A stretch of DNA of 64,000 nucleotides from Cellulophaga sp. 20_2_10. GTDB taxonomy: Bacteria; Bacteroidota; Bacteroidia; Flavobacteriales; Flavobacteriaceae. Positions 17,856 through 27,820 of the stretch are shown one piece after another. The translations under genes and the position numbers were made by a program. The notes under the pieces are model-generated. The model worked only from the letters and a program-made list of their open reading frames with translations, searched no databases and was not told where the DNA came from. The stretch covers positions 744,001 through 808,000 of the forward strand of contig NZ_JAMCOJ010000001.1 in NCBI RefSeq assembly GCF_023476645.1. The letters are read 5' to 3'. The first letter of the stretch is position 1; each line of letters opens with the position of its first letter.

Positions 17856-20657
17856 ATGAAGAAAATCACAACTCTGCTTAGTTTATTTCTATGTATTGGC
17901 CTCTCTGCCCAACAGTTAGATTTAAACCAACCATTGCCAGTAAACACTAAATTTAAAAAAGGTGTTTTACCAAACGGCATGACGTATTACATATATAATA
18001 CAGACGTAACAAAAGGTGTTGCTAGTTATTATATTATACAAAATGTAGGTTCTATTTTAGAGAACGATGACCAACAAGGTTTAGCACACTTTTTAGAGCA
18101 TATGGCTTTTAATGGTACTAAAAATTTTGCTGGAAAAGGTATTTTAAATACACTACAAAAACACGGTGCGGTTTTTGGAAAAGATATTAATGCATATACT
18201 GGTTTTGATGAAACTGTATATAATATGGATAATATACCAACTAAAGATGGTTTGGTAGATACTTGTCTATTAGTTTTAAATGACTGGTCTAATTATTTAT
18301 TACTTACAGATGAAGAAATAGATGCAGAAAGAGGTGTTATTAAAGAAGAGTGGAGAACACGCCAAAATGGTGGAATGAGAATTCTTCAACAATCCTTACC
18401 TGTTATGTTTAACAACTCTAAATACAGCAATAGATTACCTATTGGTTTAATGGACGTTGTAGACAATTTTGAATACAAAGCTTTACGTGATTTTTACCAT
18501 GATTGGTACCGTACAGATTTACAAGCTATCGCTATTGTTGGTGATATTAATGTAGACGAGATTGAGCAAAAAATAAAAGACAAATTTTCTAAAATTCCAG
18601 CTGTTAAAAATCCTAAAGAGCGTTTTTCTGTAGAGATTCCTGGAAACAAAGAAATGCTTTATAATATTGCTATGGATGAAGAAGTTTCTACTGCAAGTAT
18701 TTCTTTCAGTATTAACCATCCTAAAAAAATAAAAGACCAAACTATAGGGGATTTAAAAGAATCGCTATTAAAAGGTATGGCAACTTCTATGTTATCTACG
18801 AGATTAAACGAGATTAGACAACAGCCAGATGCTACTTTTTTAGGAGCTAGAGTTGGTTTTAGAGAAAAAGCTAGATTAAATAACGATTTTTCTGTTAATC
18901 TTACTCCTAAGCCTGGACAACAACAAGAAGCTTTTAAAACAGTAATGGATGAAATTAACAGAGCTGTTAAATTTGGATTTACGGATGGCGAAATAGATCG
19001 TATTAAAAAGCAATATGAAAGTTATTACGAAAATAGTATTAGTAAAGAAGATGATATGTCTCACGGACAACTTATCAACTCTATAAAATCTAACTATTTA
19101 TCTAACGAAACGATTACTCCTATTGCAGAAGAATACAAAATTGTACAAGCAATATTTGCATCGGTAACTAAAGAAGATTTTCATACAATCATAAAAAATC
19201 TTTATACTACAGAAAATAGAACACTTAACGTAACTGGTGTAAAAGGAAAAAACAACTTAACTAAAGAAGAAGGTTTAGCTATAATTTCTGCATCAGAAAA
19301 CAATAGTGAATTAACTGCTTATGCTGATGAGTTTAGTGGTAAAACTTTAATTTCTGGAACAACAATTAAAGCCGGCAGCATTGTATCTGAAGAAGAAAAC
19401 AAAGAAACTGGCGCTACAATTTTTACGCTAAGTAATGGAGCTAAAGTCTATTACAAGTTTGCAGATAAAAACAAAAACGATGTAAAATTAACTGCTACTA
19501 GTTATGGTGGTACATCTTTATTAGAAGATAAAGACTTGCCATCTGCAAACATTATGAGTAGCATAGTGCAAATGTCTGGTTTAGGAGATTTCTCTGCTAC
19601 AGAGTTACCTAAAGTATTGGCAGGTAAAACAGCTAACACAAGTGTTAACTTATCTAGCTTGTCTGAAAGCATTAGTGGTTCTTCTACAACTAAAGATGTA
19701 GAGACGATGTTACAAATGGTTTATTTACGTTTTGAAAATCCTCGTTTTGATGAAGATGCTTATAAAGTACTACAAGGTAACATTACCAACTTTTTAGCAA
19801 GAAAAAGTAAAGACATTAACTCTAAAATGCAAGATAGCGTTACTGTTACTTTATATGGTGACAACAATCCTAAAGAACGTCTTATGGATGAAGCTTATAT
19901 GCAAGATGTTTCGTTTAACAAAATGAAAGAGATCTACTTAGAAAGGTTTAAAAATGCAGCCGACTTTACTTTCTTTGTTGTTGGTGATATTCAAAAAGAT
20001 GCTTTAAAGCCGTTATTAGCTAAGTACATTGCTAGTATTTCTGCTAACGCAACAAAAGAAAACTACAAAGTAAATCCTTCTGCTTGGATAAATAATTCTA
20101 TAGACAAAGATATTTTCTTAAAAATGGAAGATGAAAAAGGTTCTGTTAGAGTTGGTTATAAAAACGAAATGAAATACAGCCTTAAAAACGATATTCTAGC
20201 AAGTGCCTTAGGTGATATTTTACAACTAAGAATTACAGAAACAGTAAGAGAAGCAGAAGGTGGTGCGTACTCTCCTAGAGCTGGCGCAGGTTTTTCTAAA
20301 AGACCAGTATCTGAAGGTAGTATTAGTGTTAGTTTTGATTGTAACCCTGATAAAGTAGATGATTTATTAAAAATTGTACACACAGAAATTAAAAAAATAG
20401 GTGAAGGCGAAATTAGTCAAGTAGATTTAGATAAAACTTTAACTAACTTTATTAAAGAACGTAAAGAATCTAAAGATTACAATGGATATGATATGAGCCT
20501 ACTTCAAAACTATGTTTTAGAAGGTTATAATATGAACGATCCTAAGAATTTTGAAAACATTGTAAATTCAATTACAGTAAAAGACATTCAAAAATTCACG
20601 AAAAAATTATTAAAAGGCGCAAAAACATATGAGATTGCGTTTAAACCTAAACAATAA
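17856..20657 (+). CDS. M16 family zinc metallopeptidase (pitrilysin/insulinase-like), secreted
   Basis: The 933-residue protein has a signal peptide (about residues 1-18, ending G-L-S-A-Q). The inverted zinc motif H-F-L-E-H is at 78-82, and Glu158 lies exactly 76 residues after His82, the third zinc ligand spacing of the family. A second M16 half follows from about residue 510 without the HxxEH motif, giving the usual active/inactive two-half clamp. It should degrade peptides or misfolded fragments in the periplasm. It lies 6 bp before a TlpA-like lipoprotein gene and is likely cotranscribed with it. Confidence 0.93.
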   Translation: MKKITTLLSLFLCIGLSAQQLDLNQPLPVNTKFKKGVLPNGMTYYIYNTDVTKGVASYYIIQNVGSILENDDQQGLAHFLEHMAFNGTKNFAGKGILNTLQKHGAVFGKDINAYTGFDETVYNMDNIPTKDGLVDTCLLVLNDWSNYLLLTDEEIDAERGVIKEEWRTRQNGGMRILQQSLPVMFNNSKYSNRLPIGLMDVVDNFEYKALRDFYHDWYRTDLQAIAIVGDINVDEIEQKIKDKFSKIPAVKNPKERFSVEIPGNKEMLYNIAMDEEVSTASISFSINHPKKIKDQTIGDLKESLLKGMATSMLSTRLNEIRQQPDATFLGARVGFREKARLNNDFSVNLTPKPGQQQEAFKTVMDEINRAVKFGFTDGEIDRIKKQYESYYENSISKEDDMSHGQLINSIKSNYLSNETITPIAEEYKIVQAIFASVTKEDFHTIIKNLYTTENRTLNVTGVKGKNNLTKEEGLAIISASENNSELTAYADEFSGKTLISGTTIKAGSIVSEEENKETGATIFTLSNGAKVYYKFADKNKNDVKLTATSYGGTSLLEDKDLPSANIMSSIVQMSGLGDFSATELPKVLAGKTANTSVNLSSLSESISGSSTTKDVETMLQMVYLRFENPRFDEDAYKVLQGNITNFLARKSKDINSKMQDSVTVTLYGDNNPKERLMDEAYMQDVSFNKMKEIYLERFKNAADFTFFVVGDIQKDALKPLLAKYIASISANATKENYKVNPSAWINNSIDKDIFLKMEDEKGSVRVGYKNEMKYSLKNDILASALGDILQLRITETVREAEGGAYSPRAGAGFSKRPVSEGSISVSFDCNPDKVDDLLKIVHTEIKKIGEGEISQVDLDKTLTNFIKERKESKDYNGYDMSLLQNYVLEGYNMNDPKNFENIVNSITVKDIQKFTKKLLKGAKTYEIAFKPKQ

Positions 20658-20663
20658 TAACTA

Positions 20664-22043
20664 ATGAAAAAATCGATTTATGTTTTAGGCCTAGCTGTAA
20701 TAAGTTTAGCCTCTTGTAAAGAAGAAGTAGTAGCACCTATAGATTATGCAGTAGTAACTGGTAAAGTTGCTAATGCCACTACCAATCAAGTATTAATTGC
20801 TAGCTACGAAAACAGAAAAAAAATAGATACACTTACTCTAGCTGCAGATGGTTCTTTTATAGATACTATACAATCTCCTAAAGGGCAGTATGCACTTATT
20901 AACGACAAAAATAGAACTAGTATCTATTTAGAGGAAGGGTTTAACATTGCTTTTAATGCAGACGCTAAAGATTTTGCTAAAAGTATAGCTATGACTGGTA
21001 CTGGCTCTTTAGAAAATAACTTTTTTAAGGCTAAAAGCGAGAAAGAAGCTACTTTTAAAAGTGGTGACAACCCATACACTTTAGACGAAGCTGCTTTTAA
21101 AGAAAAAATGGCTGGTCAAAAAACAGCTATTAATTCTTTATTAGATAGTACAGAAGGCTTATCTGAGACTTTTAAAACAACTCAAAAAAATGATAACAAC
21201 TACAACTATCTTGTAAGCTTATCTAATTTTGAAAGTTACCACCAACATTATGCTCAAAAGCCCGACTTTAAAGTTTCTGAAAACTTTTTAGCTGAGTTAG
21301 ATGCTGTGGATATTAGTAACGAAGAAGATTTTAGCAACTCTAGTTCTTACAAATCTTTAGTAAATGCTCACTACGGTAAAATAGCAGGAGCAAAAGCAGA
21401 GAAAGATTCTATTTCTTATGACCTTGCTATGTTAAAAACTGTGGCTCCTATAAAATCTGAAGTAATTAGAAATGGCTTATTAAAAGAAACTGTTTTTGGT
21501 ATTACAGTTACAGAAAAACTAGATGAGTATTACAATACTTTTATGGCTGCTTCTACAGATGAAGATCAGAAGGAAATTATAAAAGAGTATTACACTAAAT
21601 TAAAAGCAGTAGAAGCAGGCAACCCTTCTCCTAAGTTTGTTGGCTATGAAAACCACGCAGGTGACAAAACCTCTTTAGAAGATTTAAAAGGTAAATATGT
21701 GTACATAGATGTTTGGGCTACTTGGTGTGGACCTTGTTTAGCAGAGATCCCAGCTTTAAAAGAAACTGAAAAAGCATACCATGGTAAAAACATAGAATTT
21801 GTAAGTATTTCTGTAGATAGACCAGATGCTTATGATAAGTGGAAACAAATGGTTGTTGATAAAGAATTAGGAGGTATACAATTAATTGCCGACAATAATT
21901 TTGATTCAGATTTTATTAAAGATTATGTTATACAAGGTATTCCTAAATTTATATTATTAGATACAGAAGGTAATATTGTAAATGCAAATGCGCCAAGACC
22001 GTCTGACCCTAAATTAAAAGAAGTTTTAAATAGTCTATTGTAA
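20664..22043 (+). CDS. TlpA-family thiol-disulfide reductase lipoprotein, copy 1
   Basis: The 459-residue protein has a lipoprotein signal ending S-L-A-S-C (Cys18). An N-terminal DUF4369-like beta domain and a helical middle part precede a thioredoxin-fold domain from about residue 325. Its active site is W-A-T-W-C-G-P-C (Cys355, Cys358), and G-I-P-K-F carries the cis-proline. It probably reduces disulfides at the periplasmic face, fed by the DsbD protein encoded downstream. Copy 2 follows; the thioredoxin domains and even the 3' non-coding ends are nearly identical while the N-terminal halves differ strongly. Confidence 0.92.
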   Translation: MKKSIYVLGLAVISLASCKEEVVAPIDYAVVTGKVANATTNQVLIASYENRKKIDTLTLAADGSFIDTIQSPKGQYALINDKNRTSIYLEEGFNIAFNADAKDFAKSIAMTGTGSLENNFFKAKSEKEATFKSGDNPYTLDEAAFKEKMAGQKTAINSLLDSTEGLSETFKTTQKNDNNYNYLVSLSNFESYHQHYAQKPDFKVSENFLAELDAVDISNEEDFSNSSSYKSLVNAHYGKIAGAKAEKDSISYDLAMLKTVAPIKSEVIRNGLLKETVFGITVTEKLDEYYNTFMAASTDEDQKEIIKEYYTKLKAVEAGNPSPKFVGYENHAGDKTSLEDLKGKYVYIDVWATWCGPCLAEIPALKETEKAYHGKNIEFVSISVDRPDAYDKWKQMVVDKELGGIQLIADNNFDSDFIKDYVIQGIPKFILLDTEGNIVNANAPRPSDPKLKEVLNSLL

Positions 22044-22107
22044 AATAGCAAACTACAAGCTTTAAAATATAAAAATCATCTTGGTAATTTATCAAGATGA
22101 TTTTTTT
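22015..22107 (+). repeat. Direct repeat, copy 1: TlpA 3' end plus terminator
   Basis: From the last codons of TlpA copy 1 through the terminator, the DNA is practically identical to 23541-23632. The non-coding part is as conserved as the coding part, which points to recent duplication or gene conversion. Confidence 0.85.
22071..22107 (+). terminator. Intrinsic terminator after TlpA copy 1
   Basis: Stem AAAATCATCTTG with CAAGATGATTTT followed by a T-run. It is part of a block repeated after copy 2. Confidence 0.85.
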
Positions 22108-22172
22108 GTCCATTTTTTTTAAAAATAAGAAAAAACTTACTAATTTGTTGCCAGAAAAGAAAATCCAATCTT

Positions 22173-23567
22173 ATGAAAAAACCACTCTACATTCTAGGGC
22201 TATCTATTTTACTATTGGCATCTTGTAAAGATAAAGAAGCACCTTTAGTAGATTATGTAATATTAAAAGGAAATATTACAAACACTAATAGTAATAAAAT
22301 ATTACTTACTAAAGAGCTTAGTACATATGCTGATACCTTAATCGTTACTGCAAATGGCGCGTTTTTAGATACAATTAAAGTTCCTATTGGCGAATATTCT
22401 TTTATGGTTGACAACAATAAAATTAAACTGTACTTAGAAAAAGAATTTAATCTTAAAATTAATGCTGATGCAAAAGATTTTGATAATACAATCTCAATCG
22501 TTGGCAAAGGTGAATTAGAGAATAATTATTTAAAATTTAAAAAAGAACAAAATTCTAGTTTTAAAGTTGATGCTGACTTGTTAAAATTAGAAGAGAACTC
22601 TTTTAAAGAAAAAATCAATAATCATAAAACAACTCTAAATAATAAATTAGATAAAACTGAAGGTCTTTCTTATAAGTTTAAAGCATTTCAGAAAAAGGAC
22701 AACAACTATAATTACCTTTTAGCTTTATCAAGCTATAAAAATATGCATACTCGCTATGTAGAGAATAAGGAGTTTAAATTGTCTAAAGAGTCTTTACAAG
22801 AACTTGAGCAGGTTACATATTATAGCGATGAAGATTATAAAAATCATGATGGGTATAAAACGTTAGCCATACTAAAATTACGAAATGAAATAATAAAAGA
22901 GTCTAAAAATAGTAAGTATCCTGTTTTAGCTGTTGCAGCCAAATTACAATCAGAGTTCATTAAAAATGAATTGTTATTACAAGTCAAATATGTAATTACA
23001 CATAAAGTAGATATGCATCAAAACTCTGAGCCCAACTTTAATATGGATGAGTATTATGCTAAATTTAAGTCAATTGCCACAGATAAAGAATTAATAACTC
23101 AAATAGAAAAGCAGTATAAAAACTTAAAATTACTAGATAAAGGTAATCCATCTCCTAAGTTTGTTGATTATGAAAACCACGCTGGTGGCAAAACCTCTTT
23201 AGAAGACTTAAAAGGTAAATATGTGTACATAGATGTTTGGGCTACTTGGTGCATACCATGTATAGCAGAAATACCTGCTTTAAAAGAAACTGAAAAAGCA
23301 TTCCACGGTAAAAATATAGAATTTGTAAGTATCTCTTTAGATAGTCATAATCATTATGAAAAATGGAAGCAAATGGTTGTTGATAAAGAATTAGGTGGTA
23401 TACAATTAATTGCTGATAAAGAATTTGATTCAGATTTTATGCAAGACTACGTCATACGAGGTATTCCTCATTTTATTTTAATAGATACAGAAGGTAATAT
23501 TGTAAATGCGCATGCACCAAGACCGTCTGACCCTAAATTGAAAGAAGTTTTAAATAGTCTATTGTAA
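22173..23567 (+). CDS. TlpA-family thiol-disulfide reductase lipoprotein, copy 2
   Basis: The 464-residue paralogue of the preceding gene has the same layout: lipobox L-L-A-S-C (Cys18), diverged DUF4369-like and helical parts, and a C-terminal thioredoxin domain. The active site here is W-A-T-W-C-I-P-C (Cys360, Cys363), with Ile in place of Gly in the CxxC, which should shift the redox potential. The middle domain is more basic than in copy 1. The terminator upstream means it probably has its own promoter between 22108 and 22172, but no clear box is visible. Confidence 0.92.
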   Translation: MKKPLYILGLSILLLASCKDKEAPLVDYVILKGNITNTNSNKILLTKELSTYADTLIVTANGAFLDTIKVPIGEYSFMVDNNKIKLYLEKEFNLKINADAKDFDNTISIVGKGELENNYLKFKKEQNSSFKVDADLLKLEENSFKEKINNHKTTLNNKLDKTEGLSYKFKAFQKKDNNYNYLLALSSYKNMHTRYVENKEFKLSKESLQELEQVTYYSDEDYKNHDGYKTLAILKLRNEIIKESKNSKYPVLAVAAKLQSEFIKNELLLQVKYVITHKVDMHQNSEPNFNMDEYYAKFKSIATDKELITQIEKQYKNLKLLDKGNPSPKFVDYENHAGGKTSLEDLKGKYVYIDVWATWCIPCIAEIPALKETEKAFHGKNIEFVSISLDSHNHYEKWKQMVVDKELGGIQLIADKEFDSDFMQDYVIRGIPHFILIDTEGNIVNAHAPRPSDPKLKEVLNSLL

Positions 23568-23632
23568 AATAGCAAACTACAAGCTTTAAAATATAAAAAT
23601 CATCTTGGTAATTTATCAAGATGATTTTTTTT
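23541..23632 (+). repeat. Direct repeat, copy 2: TlpA 3' end plus terminator
   Basis: Second copy of the block at 22015-22107, including the stop codon, the AT-rich linker and the terminator stem. Confidence 0.85.
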
Positions 23633-23633
23633 T
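23595..23633 (+). terminator. Intrinsic terminator after TlpA copy 2
   Basis: Same stem as after copy 1 (ATCATCTTG with CAAGATGAT) followed by nine T. Confidence 0.85.
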
Positions 23634-23795
23634 ATATCTATTATTCGTTTTTTGTCACCCTAAACTATAAAAATCTACTCTTATATTAAGAAAGCGTAAA
23701 CTTAACTTTAAAATATTAACCAAATTTAACAGCATTAAAGTAAGGGTTCTTTGTTATTTTTACGTCTTATATTATATATCCATAAATATTATATT

Positions 23796-25775
23796 TTGAA
23801 CAAACGTACTTTTTATTTTCTCCTAGTTATTTTTACTGCTATTTTTAGTAGTACTGTAAAAGCACAGATACTAGACCCTGTTAGTTGGTCTACATCTGTA
23901 GAAAAAATTTCAGAAACAGAATACGACTTAGTAGTAAAAGCTACTATAGATGGTTCTTGGCATTTGTATTCTCAACATTTAGAAGAAGGCGGACCAGTAG
24001 CTACTGAATTTACTTTTGTAGAAAGTGAAGACTATACATTGGTAGACACACCAACTGAAGAAGAAGGCCATTCTGCTCCAGAACCTGCTTTTAATAATAT
24101 GATGGTTAAGTATTTTGAAAACTCTGCTACATTTAAACAACGTATAAAGCTTTTAAATAAAGAGTTATCTGTTGTAAATGGAGAAGTAAGTTATATGGTT
24201 TGTAATGACTCGCAATGCCTGCCTCCTACTTACAAAGACATTGTATTTAATATAAAAACGGAAAATGCTCCTGCAGTTGCAGCAGCTAAAAAGGAAGATG
24301 CTCCCGCTGATAAAAGTTCTAAAGAAAAAGATGGTTCTGAAAAAGGATTGTTTTCTATATTCTTTTTAGCATTTTTATCTGGTTTTGCCGCCTTATTAAC
24401 CCCATGTGTATTTCCTATGATACCAATGACGGTTAGTTTCTTTACAAAGCAAAGTAAAACCAAAGCCAAAGGGATACGTAACGCTATTATTTATGGTCTT
24501 TCAATTATTATAATATACCTTTTATTAGGTATTATAGTTAGTGCTGTTTTTGGTGCTGATGCACTAAATGCATTATCTACCAATGTATGGTTTAATGTAA
24601 TTTTCTTTGTACTATTATTAGTATTTGCAGCATCGTTCCTTGGAGCTTTTGAAATTATGTTACCTAACTCTTGGGCTAATAAAGTAGACAAACAAGCAGA
24701 CCGTGGTGGTTTGGTTGGTATTTTCTTTATGGCTCTTGCTTTAGCAATAGTTTCATTCTCTTGTACTGGTCCAATTGTTGGTACATTATTAGTACAAGCA
24801 GCATCTGGTGGTAGCCAAATAGGACCAATTGTAGGTATGTTTGGTTTCTCTTTAGCTATAGCATTACCATTTGCTTTGTTTGCAGCTTTCCCAGGTTGGT
24901 TAAACTCTTTGCCAAAATCTGGTGGATGGTTAAACTCTGTAAAAGTTGTTCTAGGATTTTTAGAACTTGCTTTAGCATTTAAATTCTTATCTAATGCAGA
25001 TATGGTTTTACAAATGCACTTATTAGAGCGTGAGGTATTTATAGCAATATGGATAGCCGTTTTTGGAGCCTTAACACTATACTTATTTGGAAAATTACAA
25101 TTACCACATGATTCGCCTTTAAAACATATTTCTGTAGGTAGATTAAGTATGGGTCTGGTTACATTGGCCTTTACCATATATATGATTCCTGGTTTATGGG
25201 GAGCACCATTAAATTTAATTAGTGCTTTTCCACCACCACAACATTATAGTGAATCTCCTTATGGAGTTGGTAATATGCAAACTGGTGGTGGCGCAGCCAC
25301 ACATACTCAAGAAATACCAGAAGGTGCACATTTAATGGCACCATATGATATACTTGCTTTTAACGATTATGAAAAAGGATTGGCTTACGCTAAAAAAGTA
25401 AACAAACCAGTAATGATAGATTTTACAGGTCACGCTTGTGTAAACTGTAGAAAAATGGAACAGAACGTTTGGGTAAAAGACAATGTACTAAACGTTTTAA
25501 AGAATGATGTTATTTTGATTTCTTTATATGTTGATGAAAAAATTAAGTTTGAAGGTGAAGCTCCTGACTCTAAAATACGTCCTGGAAAAAAATTACGCTA
25601 TACAGGTCAGCAATGGAGTGAACTTCAACAATTACGTTATGGTACAAATGCACAACCATATTACGTTCTTATAGATCATAATGAAGAAAATTTAAATGAC
25701 CCAGTTGCTTATACCCCAGATGTAGAAGAATATCACATATGGTTAAAAGAAGGAGTTGGTAACTTTAAAAAATAG
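23796..25775 (+). CDS. dsbD: Thiol:disulfide interchange protein DsbD
   Basis: DsbD moves electrons from cytosolic thioredoxin across the inner membrane to periplasmic reductases. From a TTG start the 659-residue protein has a signal peptide ending V-K-A-Q. An N-terminal DsbD alpha domain follows with [11 protein letters not shown]. Eight membrane segments carry the two redox cysteines in L-T-P-C-V-F-P and S-F-S-C-T-G-P. The C-terminal thioredoxin domain has Cys548-V-N-Cys551. An earlier in-frame TTG at 23751 would put 15 extra residues before the signal peptide, so 23796 is preferred. It is followed after 45 bp by a free-standing copy of its own N-terminal domain. Confidence 0.93.
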   Translation: MNKRTFYFLLVIFTAIFSSTVKAQILDPVSWSTSVEKISETEYDLVVKATIDGSWHLYSQHLEEGGPVATEFTFVESEDYTLVDTPTEEEGHSAPEPAFNNMMVKYFENSATFKQRIKLLNKELSVVNGEVSYMVCNDSQCLPPTYKDIVFNIKTENAPAVAAAKKEDAPADKSSKEKDGSEKGLFSIFFLAFLSGFAALLTPCVFPMIPMTVSFFTKQSKTKAKGIRNAIIYGLSIIIIYLLLGIIVSAVFGADALNALSTNVWFNVIFFVLLLVFAASFLGAFEIMLPNSWANKVDKQADRGGLVGIFFMALALAIVSFSCTGPIVGTLLVQAASGGSQIGPIVGMFGFSLAIALPFALFAAFPGWLNSLPKSGGWLNSVKVVLGFLELALAFKFLSNADMVLQMHLLEREVFIAIWIAVFGALTLYLFGKLQLPHDSPLKHISVGRLSMGLVTLAFTIYMIPGLWGAPLNLISAFPPPQHYSESPYGVGNMQTGGGAATHTQEIPEGAHLMAPYDILAFNDYEKGLAYAKKVNKPVMIDFTGHACVNCRKMEQNVWVKDNVLNVLKNDVILISLYVDEKIKFEGEAPDSKIRPGKKLRYTGQQWSELQQLRYGTNAQPYYVLIDHNEENLNDPVAYTPDVEEYHIWLKEGVGNFKK

Positions 25776-25820
25776 TTGGTATAAATTTTGATTTTAACAA
25801 TATAATCTTAAAAAAATCTA

Positions 25821-26270
25821 ATGAAAAAATACATTCTAGCCGCCGTAGTTTTACTAATTAGCATAAGTTCTTATGGACAAATATTAGATCCTGTAAAATG
25901 GACAACATCAGTAAAAAAAATATCTGCAACCGAGTATGATTTAGTGGCTACAGCTACAATAGATGCTGGTTGGCACTTATACTCGCAAAATGTTCCAGAA
26001 GGCGGACCAATAGCTACTGCTTTTATTTTTGAAAAAGGCAATAACTATAGTGTTTCCGGAAAAACATTAGAAGAAAAAGGACATACTGTAGATGACACTA
26101 TGTTTAAGATGAAAATTACATATTTTGAAGGTAAAGCAAAATTTACACAACGTGTTAAATTAGCTAAGCCCGGTAAAACAACTGTTGTTGCCGAAGTTGA
26201 GTTTATGGTTTGTGACGACTCTAGATGTTTACCTCCTACTTATGTAGATTTAGATTTTACAATACAATAG
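25821..26270 (+). CDS. Free-standing DsbD N-terminal (alpha) domain protein
   Basis: The 149-residue secreted protein (signal peptide ending S-Y-G-Q) aligns along its whole length with residues about 20-150 of the adjacent DsbD. It begins I-L-D-P-V-K-W-T-T-S-V and ends with the redox motif M-V-C-D-D-S-R-C-L-P-P-T-Y. It should act in the periplasm as an extra electron acceptor of DsbD or as a shuttle to clients such as the TlpA lipoproteins; this is inference from homology and position. It closes the operon before a strong terminator. Confidence 0.9.
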   Translation: MKKYILAAVVLLISISSYGQILDPVKWTTSVKKISATEYDLVATATIDAGWHLYSQNVPEGGPIATAFIFEKGNNYSVSGKTLEEKGHTVDDTMFKMKITYFEGKAKFTQRVKLAKPGKTTVVAEVEFMVCDDSRCLPPTYVDLDFTIQ

Positions 26271-26292
26271 AAAAAGAACACATAAATAAGTC

Positions 26293-26330
26293 AAAAAAGA
26301 GAGTTACCTATTGGTAACTCTCTTTTTTTA
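26293..26330 (+). terminator. Intrinsic terminator of the dsbD operon
   Basis: Stem AAAGAGAGTTACC with GGTAACTCTCTTT and a T-run. Confidence 0.88.
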
Positions 26331-26372
26331 TACATAAAACTGAATTTAGTTCGCTAAAAGACTAGCCATCAT

Positions 26373-26402
26373 TTGCTATGGTCTTAAAATTTCTTAAATT
26401 TG
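26373..26402 (+). promoter_or_regulatory. yebC promoter, TTG-N19-TAAATTTG
   Basis: TTG at 26373-26375, a 19-base spacer and TAAATTTG at 26395-26402: an ideal Bacteroidota housekeeping promoter 32 bases before the yebC ATG. Confidence 0.75.
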
Positions 26403-26434
26403 TCTTTATACTAATTTTTATAGCATTTTAATTT

Positions 26435-27148
26435 ATGGGAAGAGCGTTTGAGTTTAGAAAAGCACGAAAAATGAAACGTTGGTCTGCAATGTCTAAAGCA
26501 TTTACTCGCATTGGTAAAGATATTGTAATGGCTGTAAAGGATGGCGGACCAGATCCGGACACTAACTCTCGTTTAAGGGCTGTTATACAAAACGCAAAGT
26601 CTGTAAATATGCCTAAAGACAATGTTGAGCGTGCTATTAAAAGAGCATCTGACAAGAGTCTTGGTGATTATAAAGAAGTACTTTTTGAAGGTTACGCACC
26701 TCATGGTATTGCTATTTTAGTAGAAACTGCTACAGATAACAATACAAGAACTGTTGCAAACGTACGTAGTTACTTTAATAAGTGTAATGGTAGCTTAGGA
26801 ACTTCTGGTTCTGTAGAATTTATGTTTGACCATACCTGTAACTTTAGAGTACCTGCAGAAGGTTTAGATCCTGAAGAACTAGAATTAGAATTAATAGATT
26901 TTGGTGCAGAAGAAGTCTTTGTAGATGATGATGGTATTTTAATATATGCTCCTTTTGAAAGTTTTGGTGCACTACAAAAAGAATTAGAATCTAGAGAATT
27001 AGAAATATTATCTTCTGGTTTTGAACGTATACCACAAGTAACTAAAGCACTTGATAACGAAGAGCACGTTGCAGAGGTAGAAAAGCTTTTAGAAAAGCTA
27101 GAAGAAGATGATGACGTGCAAAACGTATATCATTCTATGCAAGAATAA
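26435..27148 (+). CDS. yebC: YebC/PmpR family protein (transcriptional regulator / translation factor)
   Basis: The 237-residue protein has the canonical YebC start M-G-R-A-F-E-F-R-K-A-R-K followed by K-R-W-S-A-M-S-K-A-F-T-R-I-G-K. The domain-2 element N-R-T-V-A-N-V-R-type (N-T-R-T-V-A-N-V-R) and F-x-K-x-x-G-x-L-G-x-x-G-S-V-x-x-M-F are also present. Family members bind DNA and, as shown for relatives, help ribosomes at difficult proline stretches. It stands alone with its own promoter and terminator. Cytosolic. Confidence 0.95.
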   Translation: MGRAFEFRKARKMKRWSAMSKAFTRIGKDIVMAVKDGGPDPDTNSRLRAVIQNAKSVNMPKDNVERAIKRASDKSLGDYKEVLFEGYAPHGIAILVETATDNNTRTVANVRSYFNKCNGSLGTSGSVEFMFDHTCNFRVPAEGLDPEELELELIDFGAEEVFVDDDGILIYAPFESFGALQKELESRELEILSSGFERIPQVTKALDNEEHVAEVEKLLEKLEEDDDVQNVYHSMQE

Positions 27149-27167
27149 GACATACCAACTATGTAGG

Positions 27168-27203
27168 AAAAAGCCCTCAAAATTAATTTTGAGGGCTTTT
27201 TTT
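27168..27203. terminator. Bidirectional terminator between yebC and the acyltransferase gene
   Basis: AAAAAGCCCTCAAAATT is fully complementary to the following half, giving a long hairpin with A- and T-runs at its ends between two convergent genes. Confidence 0.88.
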
Positions 27204-27233
27204 AATCAATCTATATTTTAATAATAATAATAA

Positions 27234-27773
27234 CTACATATTTCTTTTAACCCTACCTTCTACTCCTTCAAAAAAAGCTTCATAGGTTTTAAAGTCTAAT
27301 TCAGTGTTCTCTGTAGTACGCATGGCCTCAGATATTTTTATTTCTTTTTTACCGTAATCAAAAGCAACCATTACTACAGGTACATTTGCTTGCTTTGCTA
27401 TGTAATAAAAACCTGTTTTCCATTTAGATACTTTACTACGTGTACCTTCTGGCGCAAGCGTTAGGTGTATTTTAGGTGTGTTTTTTATTAAGTCTGTACA
27501 CGCATCTACAAAATTATTACTTTTTGTACGATCTATTGGCATACCGCCTTGCCATCTAAAATACCAACCAATTGGCCATTTAAATAGGCTCTTTTTTCCA
27601 ACAAAATTAAACTCTTCATTAAGGACTCTACGTATTAGTAAGCCCATAAAAAAATCTAAATTACTAGTGTGTGGCACAACGATTACAACACATTTATCAA
27701 TTTTAGGAAAAGACCCATTTACGGTCCACCCCATTATTTTAAAATATATAAATTTTGCTAGTGCATGCATCAT
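27234..27773 (-). CDS. 1-acyl-sn-glycerol-3-phosphate acyltransferase-like protein (PlsC family)
   Basis: The 179-residue protein has the acyltransferase motif H-T-S-N-L-D (His35, Asp40) and the phosphate-binding P-E-G-T-R-S at 108-113. It is shorter than classical PlsC (about 240 residues) and has no strong N-terminal membrane anchor. It may therefore acylate a different substrate, such as a membrane-lipid head group; that part is open. The C-terminus is basic. A -7 box (TATTTTTG) lies at 27811-27818 on the minus strand, inside the 3' end of the upstream gene. Confidence 0.85.
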   Translation of the reverse strand: MMHALAKFIYFKIMGWTVNGSFPKIDKCVVIVVPHTSNLDFFMGLLIRRVLNEEFNFVGKKSLFKWPIGWYFRWQGGMPIDRTKSNNFVDACTDLIKNTPKIHLTLAPEGTRSKVSKWKTGFYYIAKQANVPVVMVAFDYGKKEIKISEAMRTTENTELDFKTYEAFFEGVEGRVKRNM

Positions 27774-27810
27774 CTTTCTTCCTCTTAATCATTATTACAA
27801 TAGTAAGATA

Positions 27811-27818
27811 CAAAAATA
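27811..27818 (-). promoter_or_regulatory. Possible acyltransferase promoter, -7 box TATTTTTG
   Basis: A TAnnTTTG match on the minus strand 38 bases upstream of the start codon; no TTG at -33 distance. Confidence 0.4.
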
Positions 27819-27820
27819 CA

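Noticed and set aside
24491-25177. Long minus-strand open frame of 228 codons
   Set aside because: It is the antisense shadow of the dsbD membrane domain; dsbD has complete motifs and the right codon pattern.
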